Shown piece after piece: positions 1-5,264 of a stretch of 5,264 bases of DNA (the first letter of the stretch is position 1; every line of letters begins with the position of its first letter). The notes beneath the pieces were generated by a model. The model was given only the letters and a program-made list of their open reading frames with translations. It was not told where the DNA came from and made no database searches. The DNA lies in contig JAUWGZ010000082.1 in the NCBI GenBank assembly GCA_030606165.1, positions 1 to 5,264 of the forward strand, written 5' to 3'. This stretch comes from Dehalococcoidia bacterium (GTDB lineage Bacteria; Chloroflexota; Dehalococcoidia; GIF9; AB-539-J10). Made by a program: the position numbers and the translations under genes.

Positions 1-729
1 TCCAAGCTCCTGGGAATACAGCATAAGAGAATGGAATTCACTACGGAAGAAGCGCTTGCCACTCTTCCCGAGGTTATAGAAATACTGAAAACCTTTGACC
101 TCGCCCTGCCCAACGACCTTTCCATATATTTTGCCCTTAAACTTGCCAGGGAGGATGGAATTAGTTCCGTCATGACTGGTGACGGAGCCGATGAGCTTTT
201 CGCCGGCTACTCTTATATGGCGGAGCTTCCTCCCGAAGACCTGGAAAGATATATAAGAAGGCTTTCACAAAACTGGCACTTCTCAGCTGGCTATCTTGGC
301 AGGGCTTTGGGCGTTGAAATAAGACAGCCCTTCCTCGATGAGGATTTTGTTCGCTTTGCCCTGGAAATAAGCCCGGAGCTTAAGGTCAGAGATGGGGTAG
401 GGAAGTATATCCTGAGAAAGAGCTTTGAGGATTTGATTCCGGCGGAGATAGTGTGGCGGAGAAAGGAGCCCATAGAGTATGGCTCTGGCTCCACCAAGCT
501 GCACGAAATAATAAACGGTATGGTCACAGACGAAGAATTCCAATCAGCAAGAAAGGAAGTTGACATAAAGTTCATAAACAAAGAGCACTTCTTTTACTGG
601 CATATCTATAACGAAGTTGTGGGAGAAATTCCCAAGGCCAGGGATGATGAAATTAGCTGTTCCTGCTGCGGGGCAAGCATAGGCAAGTACCACTGCCGAA
701 TCTGCGGCTTCTCCCGTCCCTTGTTATGA
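1..729 (+). CDS. Asparagine synthase-like ATP-pyrophosphatase with C-terminal zinc ribbon (5' partial)
   Basis: The reading frame is open from base 1, so the gene begins upstream and about 242 C-terminal residues are visible. The sequence matches the synthetase domain of the asparagine synthase family, which uses ATP to adenylate a carboxylate and then amidates it. Visible landmarks are LGIQHKR at the left edge, the GDGADELFAGY motif (bases about 178-213), EIRQPFLDEDFV (about 316-351) and the GKYILRKSFEDLIPAEIVW stretch with the following RRKE (about 400-471), all typical of the AsnB C-terminal half. The SGGxDSS pyrophosphate loop and any N-terminal glutaminase domain would lie outside the window. 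After the synthetase domain comes a CxxC-x8-CxxC module (CSCC...CRICG, bases about 658-708), which is probably a small zinc ribbon and is absent from classical AsnB. The real product may therefore be something other than free asparagine. The gene is convergent with the methyltransferase and unlinked to the cobalamin genes. The family call is secure; the substrate is not. Confidence 0.88.
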   Translation, partial: SKLLGIQHKRMEFTTEEALATLPEVIEILKTFDLALPNDLSIYFALKLAREDGISSVMTGDGADELFAGYSYMAELPPEDLERYIRRLSQNWHFSAGYLGRALGVEIRQPFLDEDFVRFALEISPELKVRDGVGKYILRKSFEDLIPAEIVWRRKEPIEYGSGSTKLHEIINGMVTDEEFQSARKEVDIKFINKEHFFYWHIYNEVVGEIPKARDDEISCSCCGASIGKYHCRICGFSRPLL

Positions 730-943
730 AGTTCGTCTACCCGCCGATGTACTCAGAAGGCAAAACTCTGGAAATAGCCTTGCCGGGCTATATTTGCCTT
801 TGTCTGGCTCAGCAAACGTCCAAGACGCATTGCACAATCTGGACTTTTGTGCACCGCAAATGTCAAGGAAAAATCTCGCAGGAACCTCATCCCCTAAAGT
901 GGCCAGTAGGCTACCTTCGTGGTAGCAAAGATGGGTGAAGTTA
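730..943. other. Convergent intergenic region with small stem-loops
   Basis: This 214-bp stretch separates two genes that face each other. It contains three short perfect inverted repeats: ATAGCC/GGCTAT (774-779 and 786-791), TGCACAA/TTGTGCA (831-837 and 847-853) and GCTACC/GGTAGC (910-915 and 921-926). None is followed by a clear T-tract on either strand, so they are at best weak terminators for the two converging transcripts. A 70-codon open frame (726-938, +) overlaps the upstream stop by ATGA, but it has no ribosome binding site and no recognisable protein features, so I do not call it a gene. Confidence 0.5.
759..798 (+). terminator. Possible weak terminator hairpin after the asparagine synthase-like gene
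   Basis: A stem-loop lies 29 bp past the stop codon. Its core is ATAGCC (774-779), a six-base loop and GGCTAT (786-791). The outer bases GGCAAA (759-764) and TTTGCC (793-798) can also pair, extending the stem imperfectly. The sequence after it (TTTGTC) is only partly T-rich, so Rho-independent termination is uncertain. Confidence 0.22.
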
Positions 944-1582
944 TTAACCTTCTCTAAGCGGTCTGAACTTATAAAGCCTCTTTTCTTTCTCCATTAGAGT
1001 GAAGAGTTTAGCCCCTTCCACAATATCCAAAAATTTGGCCTCTTTCATTTCGTGCTCATATATGGCTAGAATGCCGTCCGCTTTCAGGATCCTCGCTGCT
1101 TCCTTTAGGCAACCAATTTTGTCAAACTCGTGGAATGCATCGTTTATAAAGATAAGGTCTATTGCTTCATCCGCTAACTGCGTTGCACAACAATCTGCAT
1201 GCATGACACTTACGTTCTTGTGGCCTCCTATTGCTGCCCTAGCTGCCACAATTGCTGTGTGCAAGGGATGAATATCTAAGGCGTATACTTTGCCTTGTGG
1301 CCCTAGTAACCTCGCGGCGAGAAAGACAAAGCGACCAGGACCACAGCCAAGGTCAACAATTACCTGCCCCTCTTTAACCCCAGCTTTCTTCAGCCTCTCC
1401 CTTCGTTTTTTAGGCGTCTCATATATGTTGAATATCCACGTCCAGAAAAAGAAAATGCAGAAGAGATAGTTCCAGATATTGGCCACCGGCTTACGACATG
1501 CGTATTTCAGAATCAAGTAGGAGATGATTGCCGCTAACAGCAGTGCCACAACCCCGATCAAAACCCAGTGTCGAGTTTCCAT
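944..1582 (-). CDS. Membrane-anchored class I SAM-dependent methyltransferase
   Basis: This 212-residue protein transfers a methyl group from S-adenosylmethionine to an unknown acceptor. The N-terminus has a strong hydrophobic segment at about residues 6-28 and a second, aromatic-rich one at about 36-54, so the protein is probably tethered to the membrane with the catalytic domain in the cytoplasm. The Rossmann-type domain starts near residue 60. Motif I is VDLGCGPGRF (76-85), the acidic end of strand 2 is in VYALDIH (99-105), the strand-4 region is DLIFINDAFHEF (142-153), and a UbiE-like EAARILKADGILAIYE follows (161-176). The ATG has an AGAAGG-type ribosome binding site upstream and the gene ends in tandem TAA codons. 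It follows cobU on the same strand after 150 bp, so it may be read through from the salvage operon or have its own promoter. No substrate can be assigned: quinone, lipid and small-thiol methylation all remain possible. Confidence 0.85.
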   Translation of the reverse strand: METRHWVLIGVVALLLAAIISYLILKYACRKPVANIWNYLFCIFFFWTWIFNIYETPKKRRERLKKAGVKEGQVIVDLGCGPGRFVFLAARLLGPQGKVYALDIHPLHTAIVAARAAIGGHKNVSVMHADCCATQLADEAIDLIFINDAFHEFDKIGCLKEAARILKADGILAIYEHEMKEAKFLDIVEGAKLFTLMEKEKRLYKFRPLREG

Positions 1583-1732
1583 TACACTGACCTTCTTATC
1601 CCAAGTTCCTTATTGCCATTGTAGCGCGACCTCAACAATATGGCAATGGCACCCGATAAACAGCCGAACTGGCATGTTCCCCTCGCTGCACATTTCGCTC
1701 TTTTGTTAGGGAATCAGTGGACTTATGGCTGA
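1583..1732. other. Gap between cobU and the methyltransferase, with an inverted repeat
   Basis: This 150-bp gap lies between two co-directional minus-strand genes. It holds one notable inverted repeat, ATTGCCAT (1612-1619) and ATGGCAAT (1640-1647), whose inner bases TGT and ACA can extend the stem past a two-base bulge. No T-tract follows on the minus strand, so a classical terminator is not supported. It could be an mRNA processing or stability hairpin, or a protein-binding site. A CCACTG on the minus strand (1714-1719) resembles part of the B12 box, but no other riboswitch element is present. Confidence 0.4.
1612..1647. repeat. Imperfect inverted repeat (8-bp perfect arms)
   Basis: The arms ATTGCCAT and ATGGCAAT are perfect reverse complements separated by 20 bases. 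The stem can extend by three base pairs after a two-base bulge. The hairpin lies about 30 bp upstream of the methyltransferase start codon, in its presumed leader. Confidence 0.5.
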
Positions 1733-2305
1733 TTAGCCTTTTATCTTCATGGAGATGCCAGAGACCATGAAGTAGACCTCGCTGGCATGTCGGACCAAAA
1801 GTTGATTAGCTTTGCCCAGGAGGTCTCGATAGACTCGCCCCAGCTTGTTATCCGGCACCAAGCCCAGGCCTACTTCGTTGGAGACCACTATAAAATTGCA
1901 CTCATGCTTATCTATGCAGTCAATTAAGTCTTCCATCTCAGCCATGACCTGCTTTTCTGCTTCGGAGATTGCTTCGACGCTGTGCGTCTGGCGATGAGAG
2001 GGCGCCTCACCTTCCTTAGTTAAGATATTAGAGACGAGCAGAGTCAGGCAATCGAGAAGGATCACATCGGCATCTTTAATCTGGTCTTGCAACTTTTGGC
2101 CCACTTTGGTAGCAATTTCCAAAGTTCTCCAGTTCTTGGGACGCATCCTTTTGTGCTTCTCAATCCTTGAAGCCATTTCTTCATCTAGGGGCGCTCCAGT
2201 AGCCACAAAGAGCACACTCTCTTTGGGCCTTTTTGCCAGGCTTTGAGCAAATGTGCTCTTGCCGCTGCGAGCTCCGCCGAGAATCAGGATGAATTTCTTA
2301 GCCAT
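1733..2305 (-). CDS. cobU: Bifunctional adenosylcobinamide kinase / adenosylcobinamide-phosphate guanylyltransferase
   Basis: CobU (CobP in the other nomenclature) phosphorylates adenosylcobinamide and then transfers GMP to it, giving AdoCbi-GDP for CobS. The 190-residue length is normal for this family. The P-loop is GGARSGKST (10-18). The ATGAPLDEEMASRIEKHK stretch (35-52) carries the RIxxH motif; His51 is the likely counterpart of the histidine that is guanylylated in Salmonella CobU, and the conserved Arg and Trp follow (RPKNW). Further family signatures are LLDCLTLLVSNIL (83-95), SNEVGLGLVPDNKLGR (142-157) and the C-terminal VSGISMKIKG. The start is 19 bp after the cobS stop, and an AAAGGA sequence overlaps the end of cobS, which suggests coupled translation. 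It is the last clearly cobalamin-related gene of the run. Confidence 0.96.
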   Translation of the reverse strand: MAKKFILILGGARSGKSTFAQSLAKRPKESVLFVATGAPLDEEMASRIEKHKRMRPKNWRTLEIATKVGQKLQDQIKDADVILLDCLTLLVSNILTKEGEAPSHRQTHSVEAISEAEKQVMAEMEDLIDCIDKHECNFIVVSNEVGLGLVPDNKLGRVYRDLLGKANQLLVRHASEVYFMVSGISMKIKG

Positions 2306-2324
2306 GAGACTTACTGTTCCTTTC

Positions 2325-3095
2325 TTACAAGAGTGACCCCCACCAACTGGCGCCTCCTAGTTCAGCAATTATAAAGGCGAGAATGAGTACGACCACCTCA
2401 GCAAATTCGTTTATAGCTCCATAATTGTCCCCGGTAAGCCCTCCAAATTTGGAACAGAGGTACTTTGAGGCCGCCCAGAGAATGAGGCAAAGCGCTGCCA
2501 ATAGCGCTGCCCCCCACCAGTTTAGCAAGGCGAATGCCATAACTAAAGCAAATATTGTTGCTGCTGCCATCCCTTTCCAATTTGCTTTTTGCTTGGCAGC
2601 CCAGCCCAGCCCTCCCTCCTTGGCGGGAGAGAAGGCATGAATGGCGTAGACCATTCCCCAGCGACTCAAAACGGGCATGAGTATCAGGGCACTTGCTCGT
2701 AGCTCTTCGGGCAGGGCATACAAAGTGGCAAACTTGGCCAGAACGAGGCAGCAGCCCCCAACCACTCCAAACGCCCCTACTTGAGTATCAGCCATAATTT
2801 TTAATTTATCTGAAACCGAGCTTCTTATCACAAGCCCATCGCAGGTATCGACGAAGCCGTCGAGATGGAGTGCCCCCGTAAGGATTACCAGAGCAATAAC
2901 AAGCAAGATGCTTACGACAATGGGCGGCAGGAATAATCCCAGCAGGTAGTCAAGCCCAAATAGCACCAGGCCAAGAAAGAGTCCTACTATCGGGAAGAAG
3001 CTTATTGAGCGTCCTAAGTCCTCAGCGCTATATACCCGATAGCGAGGTGGGGAGGGGATTATGGTAAGAAATTGCCAGGCAATCCAGAATCGCAT
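2325..3095 (-). CDS. cobS: Adenosylcobinamide-GDP ribazoletransferase (cobalamin synthase)
   Basis: CobS is an integral membrane enzyme that joins AdoCbi-GDP with the alpha-ribotide of the lower-ligand base, forming adenosylcobamide 5'-phosphate. The 256 residues are close to the usual family length of about 250. Several hydrophobic segments are visible, around 33-56, 58-76, 110-126, 135-152, 176-210 and 232-245. Conserved motifs are WQFLTIIP (7-14), TGALHLDGFVDTCDG (73-87) with the acidic cluster thought to bind the metal, IMADTQVGAFG (100-110), and GGLTGDNYGAINE (218-230). The start codon lies immediately after the cobT stop (TAG then ATG, no spacer), with a GAAGGA ribosome binding site inside the end of cobT. 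This implies tight translational coupling, which suits two enzymes that make and consume the same alpha-ribotide. Confidence 0.96.
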   Translation of the reverse strand: MRFWIAWQFLTIIPSPPRYRVYSAEDLGRSISFFPIVGLFLGLVLFGLDYLLGLFLPPIVVSILLVIALVILTGALHLDGFVDTCDGLVIRSSVSDKLKIMADTQVGAFGVVGGCCLVLAKFATLYALPEELRASALILMPVLSRWGMVYAIHAFSPAKEGGLGWAAKQKANWKGMAAATIFALVMAFALLNWWGAALLAALCLILWAASKYLCSKFGGLTGDNYGAINEFAEVVVLILAFIIAELGGASWWGSLL

Positions 3096-4166
3096 CTATT
3101 CAGCTTCCTTCTGGGCTTCTGAAACGCCAGCTTCAGCGAAAGTCGCCATTTCAGCTAAGGTTTTCACCGCTACCTCCACAATCGTTATGCCTAGCGCTGC
3201 CCCGGTTCCCTCGCCAAGGCGCATCTCCAGACTTAGAATGGGAGTCAATCCCAGGTGCTGCAATAATACCTTGTGCCCACTCTCAACAGAAAGGTGGGCG
3301 GCGATGAGATAATCCTTCAACACTGGTGCAAGCCCGGTGGCAATAAGCGCAGCAGCCCCTGAAATAAAGCCATCAATGACCACAGGTATACGACGTGCTG
3401 CTGCCCCAAGCATAACTCCTGCCAGCCCGCCAATTTCAAAGCCACCAACTTTGCTTAACACATCTATGGGGTCTCGAGAATCAGGCTTGTTGATGTCCAA
3501 AGCTTTCTGAACCACCTTGATCTTGTGCATCAGTCGCTCATCATCGAGTCCTTCACCTCGTCCGGTGACCTTCTCTGCCGGCTCACCTGTAATAGCAGCA
3601 GCTATGGCACTACTGGCAGTGGTATTGCCAATGCCCATATCCCCGGTGCCCACGATGTCGAGCCCTTTAGCTATCTCGGCCTCAACTACTGCAATCCCCG
3701 CCTCAATAGCGTCCAGCGCCTGCTGCCGGGTCATAGCCGGGCCTCTGGTCATATTCCTGGTGCCGAAGTCTATCATCTTGCAGACGAGATTGGGATGTGG
3801 CTCAAATCCCCCGACTACGCCCATATCAACCACGACGACGCGAGCACCGACAAATCGGGCAAGAACATTTATACCAGCGCCACCATTGAGGAAGTTAAAT
3901 ACCATCTGCTTAGTAACCTCTTGGGGATAAAGGGTCACTCCTTCTTCCACCACACCATGGTCAGCAGCCATGGTCACAATGGCTCTATGTTCAAAACCAC
4001 GAATTATCTCGCCCTTAATGCCAGCTATCTTGATAGACACCTCCTCAAGTCGTCCTAAGCTGCCCCTTGGTTTGGTTAATTCATTCTGTCGAGCTCGAGC
4101 GGCTTCTATTGCCTTACTATCTAGAGGCTTTATCCGCTTTAGCACTTGCGATAAAGAATTGTTCAT
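3096..4166 (-). CDS. cobT: Nicotinate-nucleotide--dimethylbenzimidazole phosphoribosyltransferase
   Basis: CobT transfers phosphoribose from nicotinate mononucleotide to dimethylbenzimidazole or another lower-ligand base, making the alpha-ribotide used by CobS. The protein is 356 residues, the same as the Salmonella enzyme as I recall it. It has LTKPRGSLGRLEE (30-42), MAADHGVVEEGVTLYPQEVT (66-85), NFLNGGAGINVLAR (91-104), GTGDMGIGNTT (173-183), GGFEIGGLAG (241-250) and LGEGTGAAL (317-325). Glu319 is the likely counterpart of the catalytic Glu317 of Salmonella CobT. The second acidic position, Glu in the common GEMGIGNTT motif, is Asp176 here. A strong AAGGAG site five bases before the ATG supports this start. 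The gap to the upstream ATPase gene is 56 bp, and cobS follows with no spacing. CobT specificity often sets which cobamide is made, but I cannot read base preference from the sequence. Confidence 0.96.
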   Translation of the reverse strand: MNNSLSQVLKRIKPLDSKAIEAARARQNELTKPRGSLGRLEEVSIKIAGIKGEIIRGFEHRAIVTMAADHGVVEEGVTLYPQEVTKQMVFNFLNGGAGINVLARFVGARVVVVDMGVVGGFEPHPNLVCKMIDFGTRNMTRGPAMTRQQALDAIEAGIAVVEAEIAKGLDIVGTGDMGIGNTTASSAIAAAITGEPAEKVTGRGEGLDDERLMHKIKVVQKALDINKPDSRDPIDVLSKVGGFEIGGLAGVMLGAAARRIPVVIDGFISGAAALIATGLAPVLKDYLIAAHLSVESGHKVLLQHLGLTPILSLEMRLGEGTGAALGITIVEVAVKTLAEMATFAEAGVSEAQKEAE

Positions 4167-4171
4167 TTATG

Positions 4172-4177
4172 CTCCTT
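4172..4177 (-). promoter_or_regulatory. Ribosome binding site of cobT
   Basis: AAGGAG on the minus strand sits five bases before the cobT ATG and fixes that start. A second AAGGAG lies further upstream, at the far end of AAGGAGATAGAAAAGGAG, within a small palindrome (TCCTTG-C-CAAGGA, 4185-4197). Folding of that palindrome might modulate access, but this is speculative. Confidence 0.7.
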
Positions 4178-4222
4178 TTCTATCTCCTTGCCAAGGAACG
4201 GCTTAGATAGCGAGCCTCGGAG

Positions 4223-5041
4223 TCACGATGATGGGAGATGTCCGCTTGGCGTAGCGCTTTCATGACTCCCACCCGCTGTGATAAGAGTGGTAGGCAACTT
4301 GTTAATGGGGTGGGGGTAAACACATACTTCGGCTCCGTAAACCTTCTTGATATTCGGCGCTGTGAGTATGTCGGGTGGCGTGCCTTCGGCGTAAACTTTC
4401 CCTCCATTTAGCATGACCATCCAATCACAGTATTGGGCGGCTAAGTTCAAATCATGTAAAGCGATGATGACGGTTAGGCTTTGCTCCAGACAAAGGCTCT
4501 TGACTAGATTGAGAATCTCGACTTGATGGTTTATATCTAGATTGGCAGTGGGCTCGTCAAGGAGCATCGCCCTTGGCTGCTGGGTTAGTGCCCGGGCGAT
4601 AATAAGCCTCTGTCTCTCTCCTCCTGAGAGTTCACTTACTCTGCGCTCAGCGAAGGATTGGGTATGCGTTGCCTCCATGGCTTGCCAGGCGACGGCCAGG
4701 TCCTTTCCTCCCTCGTAGCGAAGAAGCCCGAGGTGAGGCGTCCGTCCCATAAGCACCACTTCAAAAGCGGTGAAAGCTCCGGGCAGGGCAGGGCTTTGCG
4801 GTACTGTGGCAGCAAGGCGGGCCAGTTCGTCTCGCTTAATAGTTCTTATATCGCGACCGTCAATCGAGATATGCCCGGAGAATAGGTCTATTACCCGGGT
4901 CATTCCCTTGATTAATGTTGACTTCCCCGAGCCATTGGGGCCAACCAGCCCCAGTATTTGGCCGGGCCTGGCCTTCATACTTACATTATGCAAGATGGCT
5001 CGATGGTTATAGCCCAAGCTGACATTATCCAGTTCAATCAT
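4223..5041 (-). CDS. btuD: ABC transporter ATP-binding protein, cobalamin/iron-siderophore type (BtuD/FepC family)
   Basis: This is the cytoplasmic ATPase of a type II importer. Given the neighbours, it most likely drives uptake of cobalamin or cobinamide. It has 272 residues with every expected motif: Walker A GPNGSGKST (34-42), Q-loop Gln82 in VPQSPALPG, signature LSGGERQR (138-145), Walker B AMLLDEP (158-164), D-loop ANLD (166-169) and switch His196 in ALHDLNLA. The family alone would also allow iron-siderophore or haem transport; the cobalamin assignment rests on cobT, cobS and cobU downstream. The ATG is the only reasonable start: an in-frame TGA lies at 5060-5062, and MIELDNVSLGY is the normal family beginning. 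The ribosome binding site AGGAG (5054-5058) is rather far away, at 12 bases. The tail after about residue 255 (GGSHESATPSGHLPSS) looks unlike a conserved domain and may be a lineage-specific extension. Permease and binding-protein genes are not complete within the window. Confidence 0.9.
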   Translation of the reverse strand: MIELDNVSLGYNHRAILHNVSMKARPGQILGLVGPNGSGKSTLIKGMTRVIDLFSGHISIDGRDIRTIKRDELARLAATVPQSPALPGAFTAFEVVLMGRTPHLGLLRYEGGKDLAVAWQAMEATHTQSFAERRVSELSGGERQRLIIARALTQQPRAMLLDEPTANLDINHQVEILNLVKSLCLEQSLTVIIALHDLNLAAQYCDWMVMLNGGKVYAEGTPPDILTAPNIKKVYGAEVCVYPHPINKLPTTLITAGGSHESATPSGHLPSS

Positions 5042-5058
5042 TCTTACTACCCGCTCCT

Positions 5059-5136
5059 CTCATCATTTTACCTATTCCTCTTGTCATTCTGCCCATTCTT
5101 CTTGTCATTCTGAGCCCTTCGCCTCTTGTCATTCTG
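5059..5136. repeat. Degenerate tandem 21-24 bp units (CTTGTCATTCTG type)
   Basis: CTTGTCATTCTG occurs exactly three times, at 5080-5091, 5101-5112 and 5125-5136, with periods of 21 and 24 bp. A fourth, decayed unit at 5059-5079 matches the 5080-5100 unit at 15 of 21 positions, and all six differences are transitions. The core TCATTCT also recurs at 5038-5044, over the btuD start codon. The array occupies the leader of btuD on the minus strand. Confidence 0.8.
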
Positions 5137-5227
5137 AGCGAAGCGAAGAATCTAACCCCGCTCAGGGCAGGCTCCGCGAAGAATCTCAAGACCCTTCCCC
5201 TTCGTTTCACTCAGGGTCAGGGTGACA
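5127..5227. repeat. Dispersed-repeat element with imperfect terminal inverted repeats (MITE/REP-like)
   Basis: The left end TGTCATTCTGA (5127-5137) and right end TCAGGGTGACA (5217-5227) are inverted repeats that match at 9 of 11 positions. Inside are two direct copies of GCGAAGAATCT (5143-5153 and 5176-5186), and the right part has the related CCTTCGTTTCACTCAGGG version. Sequences of this style are, from general knowledge, common non-coding dispersed repeats in several bacterial groups, including Chloroflexota. It has no coding capacity, so any movement would depend on outside enzymes. It looks like a mosaic of two or more repeat variants in opposite orientation. Confidence 0.7.
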
Positions 5228-5237
5228 GGCAAACAAT

Positions 5238-5264
5238 TTAAAAGAAAGCAAGCCCCTTCCTCCT
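5238..5264 (-). CDS. Possible last codons of an upstream gene (perhaps the btuC permease)
   Basis: On the minus strand the window begins in a frame that reads RRKGLAFF and then TAA (5238-5240), directly before the repeat element. A basic, short tail of this kind would suit the C-terminus of a BtuC-type permease, and btuC before btuD is a common order. Eight codons are far too few to identify a gene, and the other two minus-strand frames also stay open for a short distance, so this is a guess from context. Confidence 0.22.
   Translation of the reverse strand, partial: RRKGLAFF

Noticed and set aside
910..926. Rho-independent terminator for the methyltransferase gene
   Set aside because: The 6-bp stem with a 5-base loop is perfect, but the minus-strand sequence after it is CTACTGGCC rather than a T-run.
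726..938. 70-codon open frame overlapping the end of the asparagine synthase-like gene by ATGA
   Set aside because: There is no ribosome binding site before the ATG, the composition is irregular, no domain or family is recognisable, and the frame spans several stem-loops. The overlap is probably chance.
1714..1719. CCACTG on the minus strand as a possible B12 box
   Set aside because: The B12 box is GCCACTG; here the first base differs, and none of the other conserved riboswitch segments are nearby.
3525..4058. Long plus-strand open frame (177 codons) opposite cobT
   Set aside because: It lies wholly antisense to a clearly real cobT and has no recognisable motifs or ribosome binding site, so it is a shadow of cobT codon usage.
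4180..4407. 75-codon minus-strand frame across the end of the ATPase gene
   Set aside because: It overlaps the conserved end of btuD in another frame and its arginine- and serine-rich sequence shows no family features.
5059..5227. CRISPR array
   Set aside because: Units are 21-24 bp with almost no spacer and differ from one another. There are no regular unique spacers and no cas genes, so it is a degenerate tandem/dispersed repeat.

Overview
The window reads as a chromosomal segment of an anaerobic bacterium of moderate GC content. The best guess, from gene order and repeats rather than any marker gene, is a Dehalococcoidia-like Chloroflexota member. Two things point there: the order btuD-cobT-cobS-cobU resembles the corrinoid salvage operon I recall from Dehalococcoides, and the right edge carries dispersed repeats of the TCATTCTGAGCGAAGCGAAG type, which I recall as abundant in such genomes. 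The assignment is an inference and could be wrong.

Layout, left to right. Positions 1-729 (+) hold the C-terminal part of an asparagine-synthase-type ATP-pyrophosphatase that ends in a small four-cysteine zinc-ribbon-like module; its N-terminus lies outside the window. Positions 730-943 separate two convergent genes and contain several small stem-loops but no convincing gene. From 944 to 5041 all genes lie on the minus strand. In transcription order they are an ABC transporter ATPase of the BtuD/FepC type (5041-4223), cobT (4166-3096), cobS (3095-2325), cobU (2305-1733) and, after a 150-bp gap, a membrane-anchored SAM-dependent methyltransferase (1582-944). Positions 5042-5264 are mostly repeats: degenerate 21-24 bp tandem units that run up to the btuD start, followed by a roughly 100-bp element with imperfect terminal inverted repeats. 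The last 27 bases may be the final codons of an upstream gene, possibly the btuC permease.

The central genes form a coherent pathway. The ATPase would power import of cobalamin or cobinamide. CobU phosphorylates and guanylylates adenosylcobinamide to AdoCbi-GDP, CobT activates the lower-ligand base as its alpha-ribotide, and CobS joins the two halves to give adenosylcobamide 5'-phosphate. No phosphatase (cobC) is present to finish the pathway, and no corrin-ring synthesis gene is seen, so the cluster looks like salvage and lower-ligand assembly. The tight packing (cobT stop directly against the cobS start, 19 bp between cobS and cobU) supports one operon. I see no cobalamin riboswitch in the window; if one exists it should lie to the right of it.

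I found no clear undescribed system here. The most interesting points are the repeat element apparently sitting inside the transport/salvage operon, the zinc-ribbon tail on the asparagine-synthase-like protein, the uncharacterised membrane methyltransferase, and the Asp in place of Glu in CobT's GEMGIGNTT motif.
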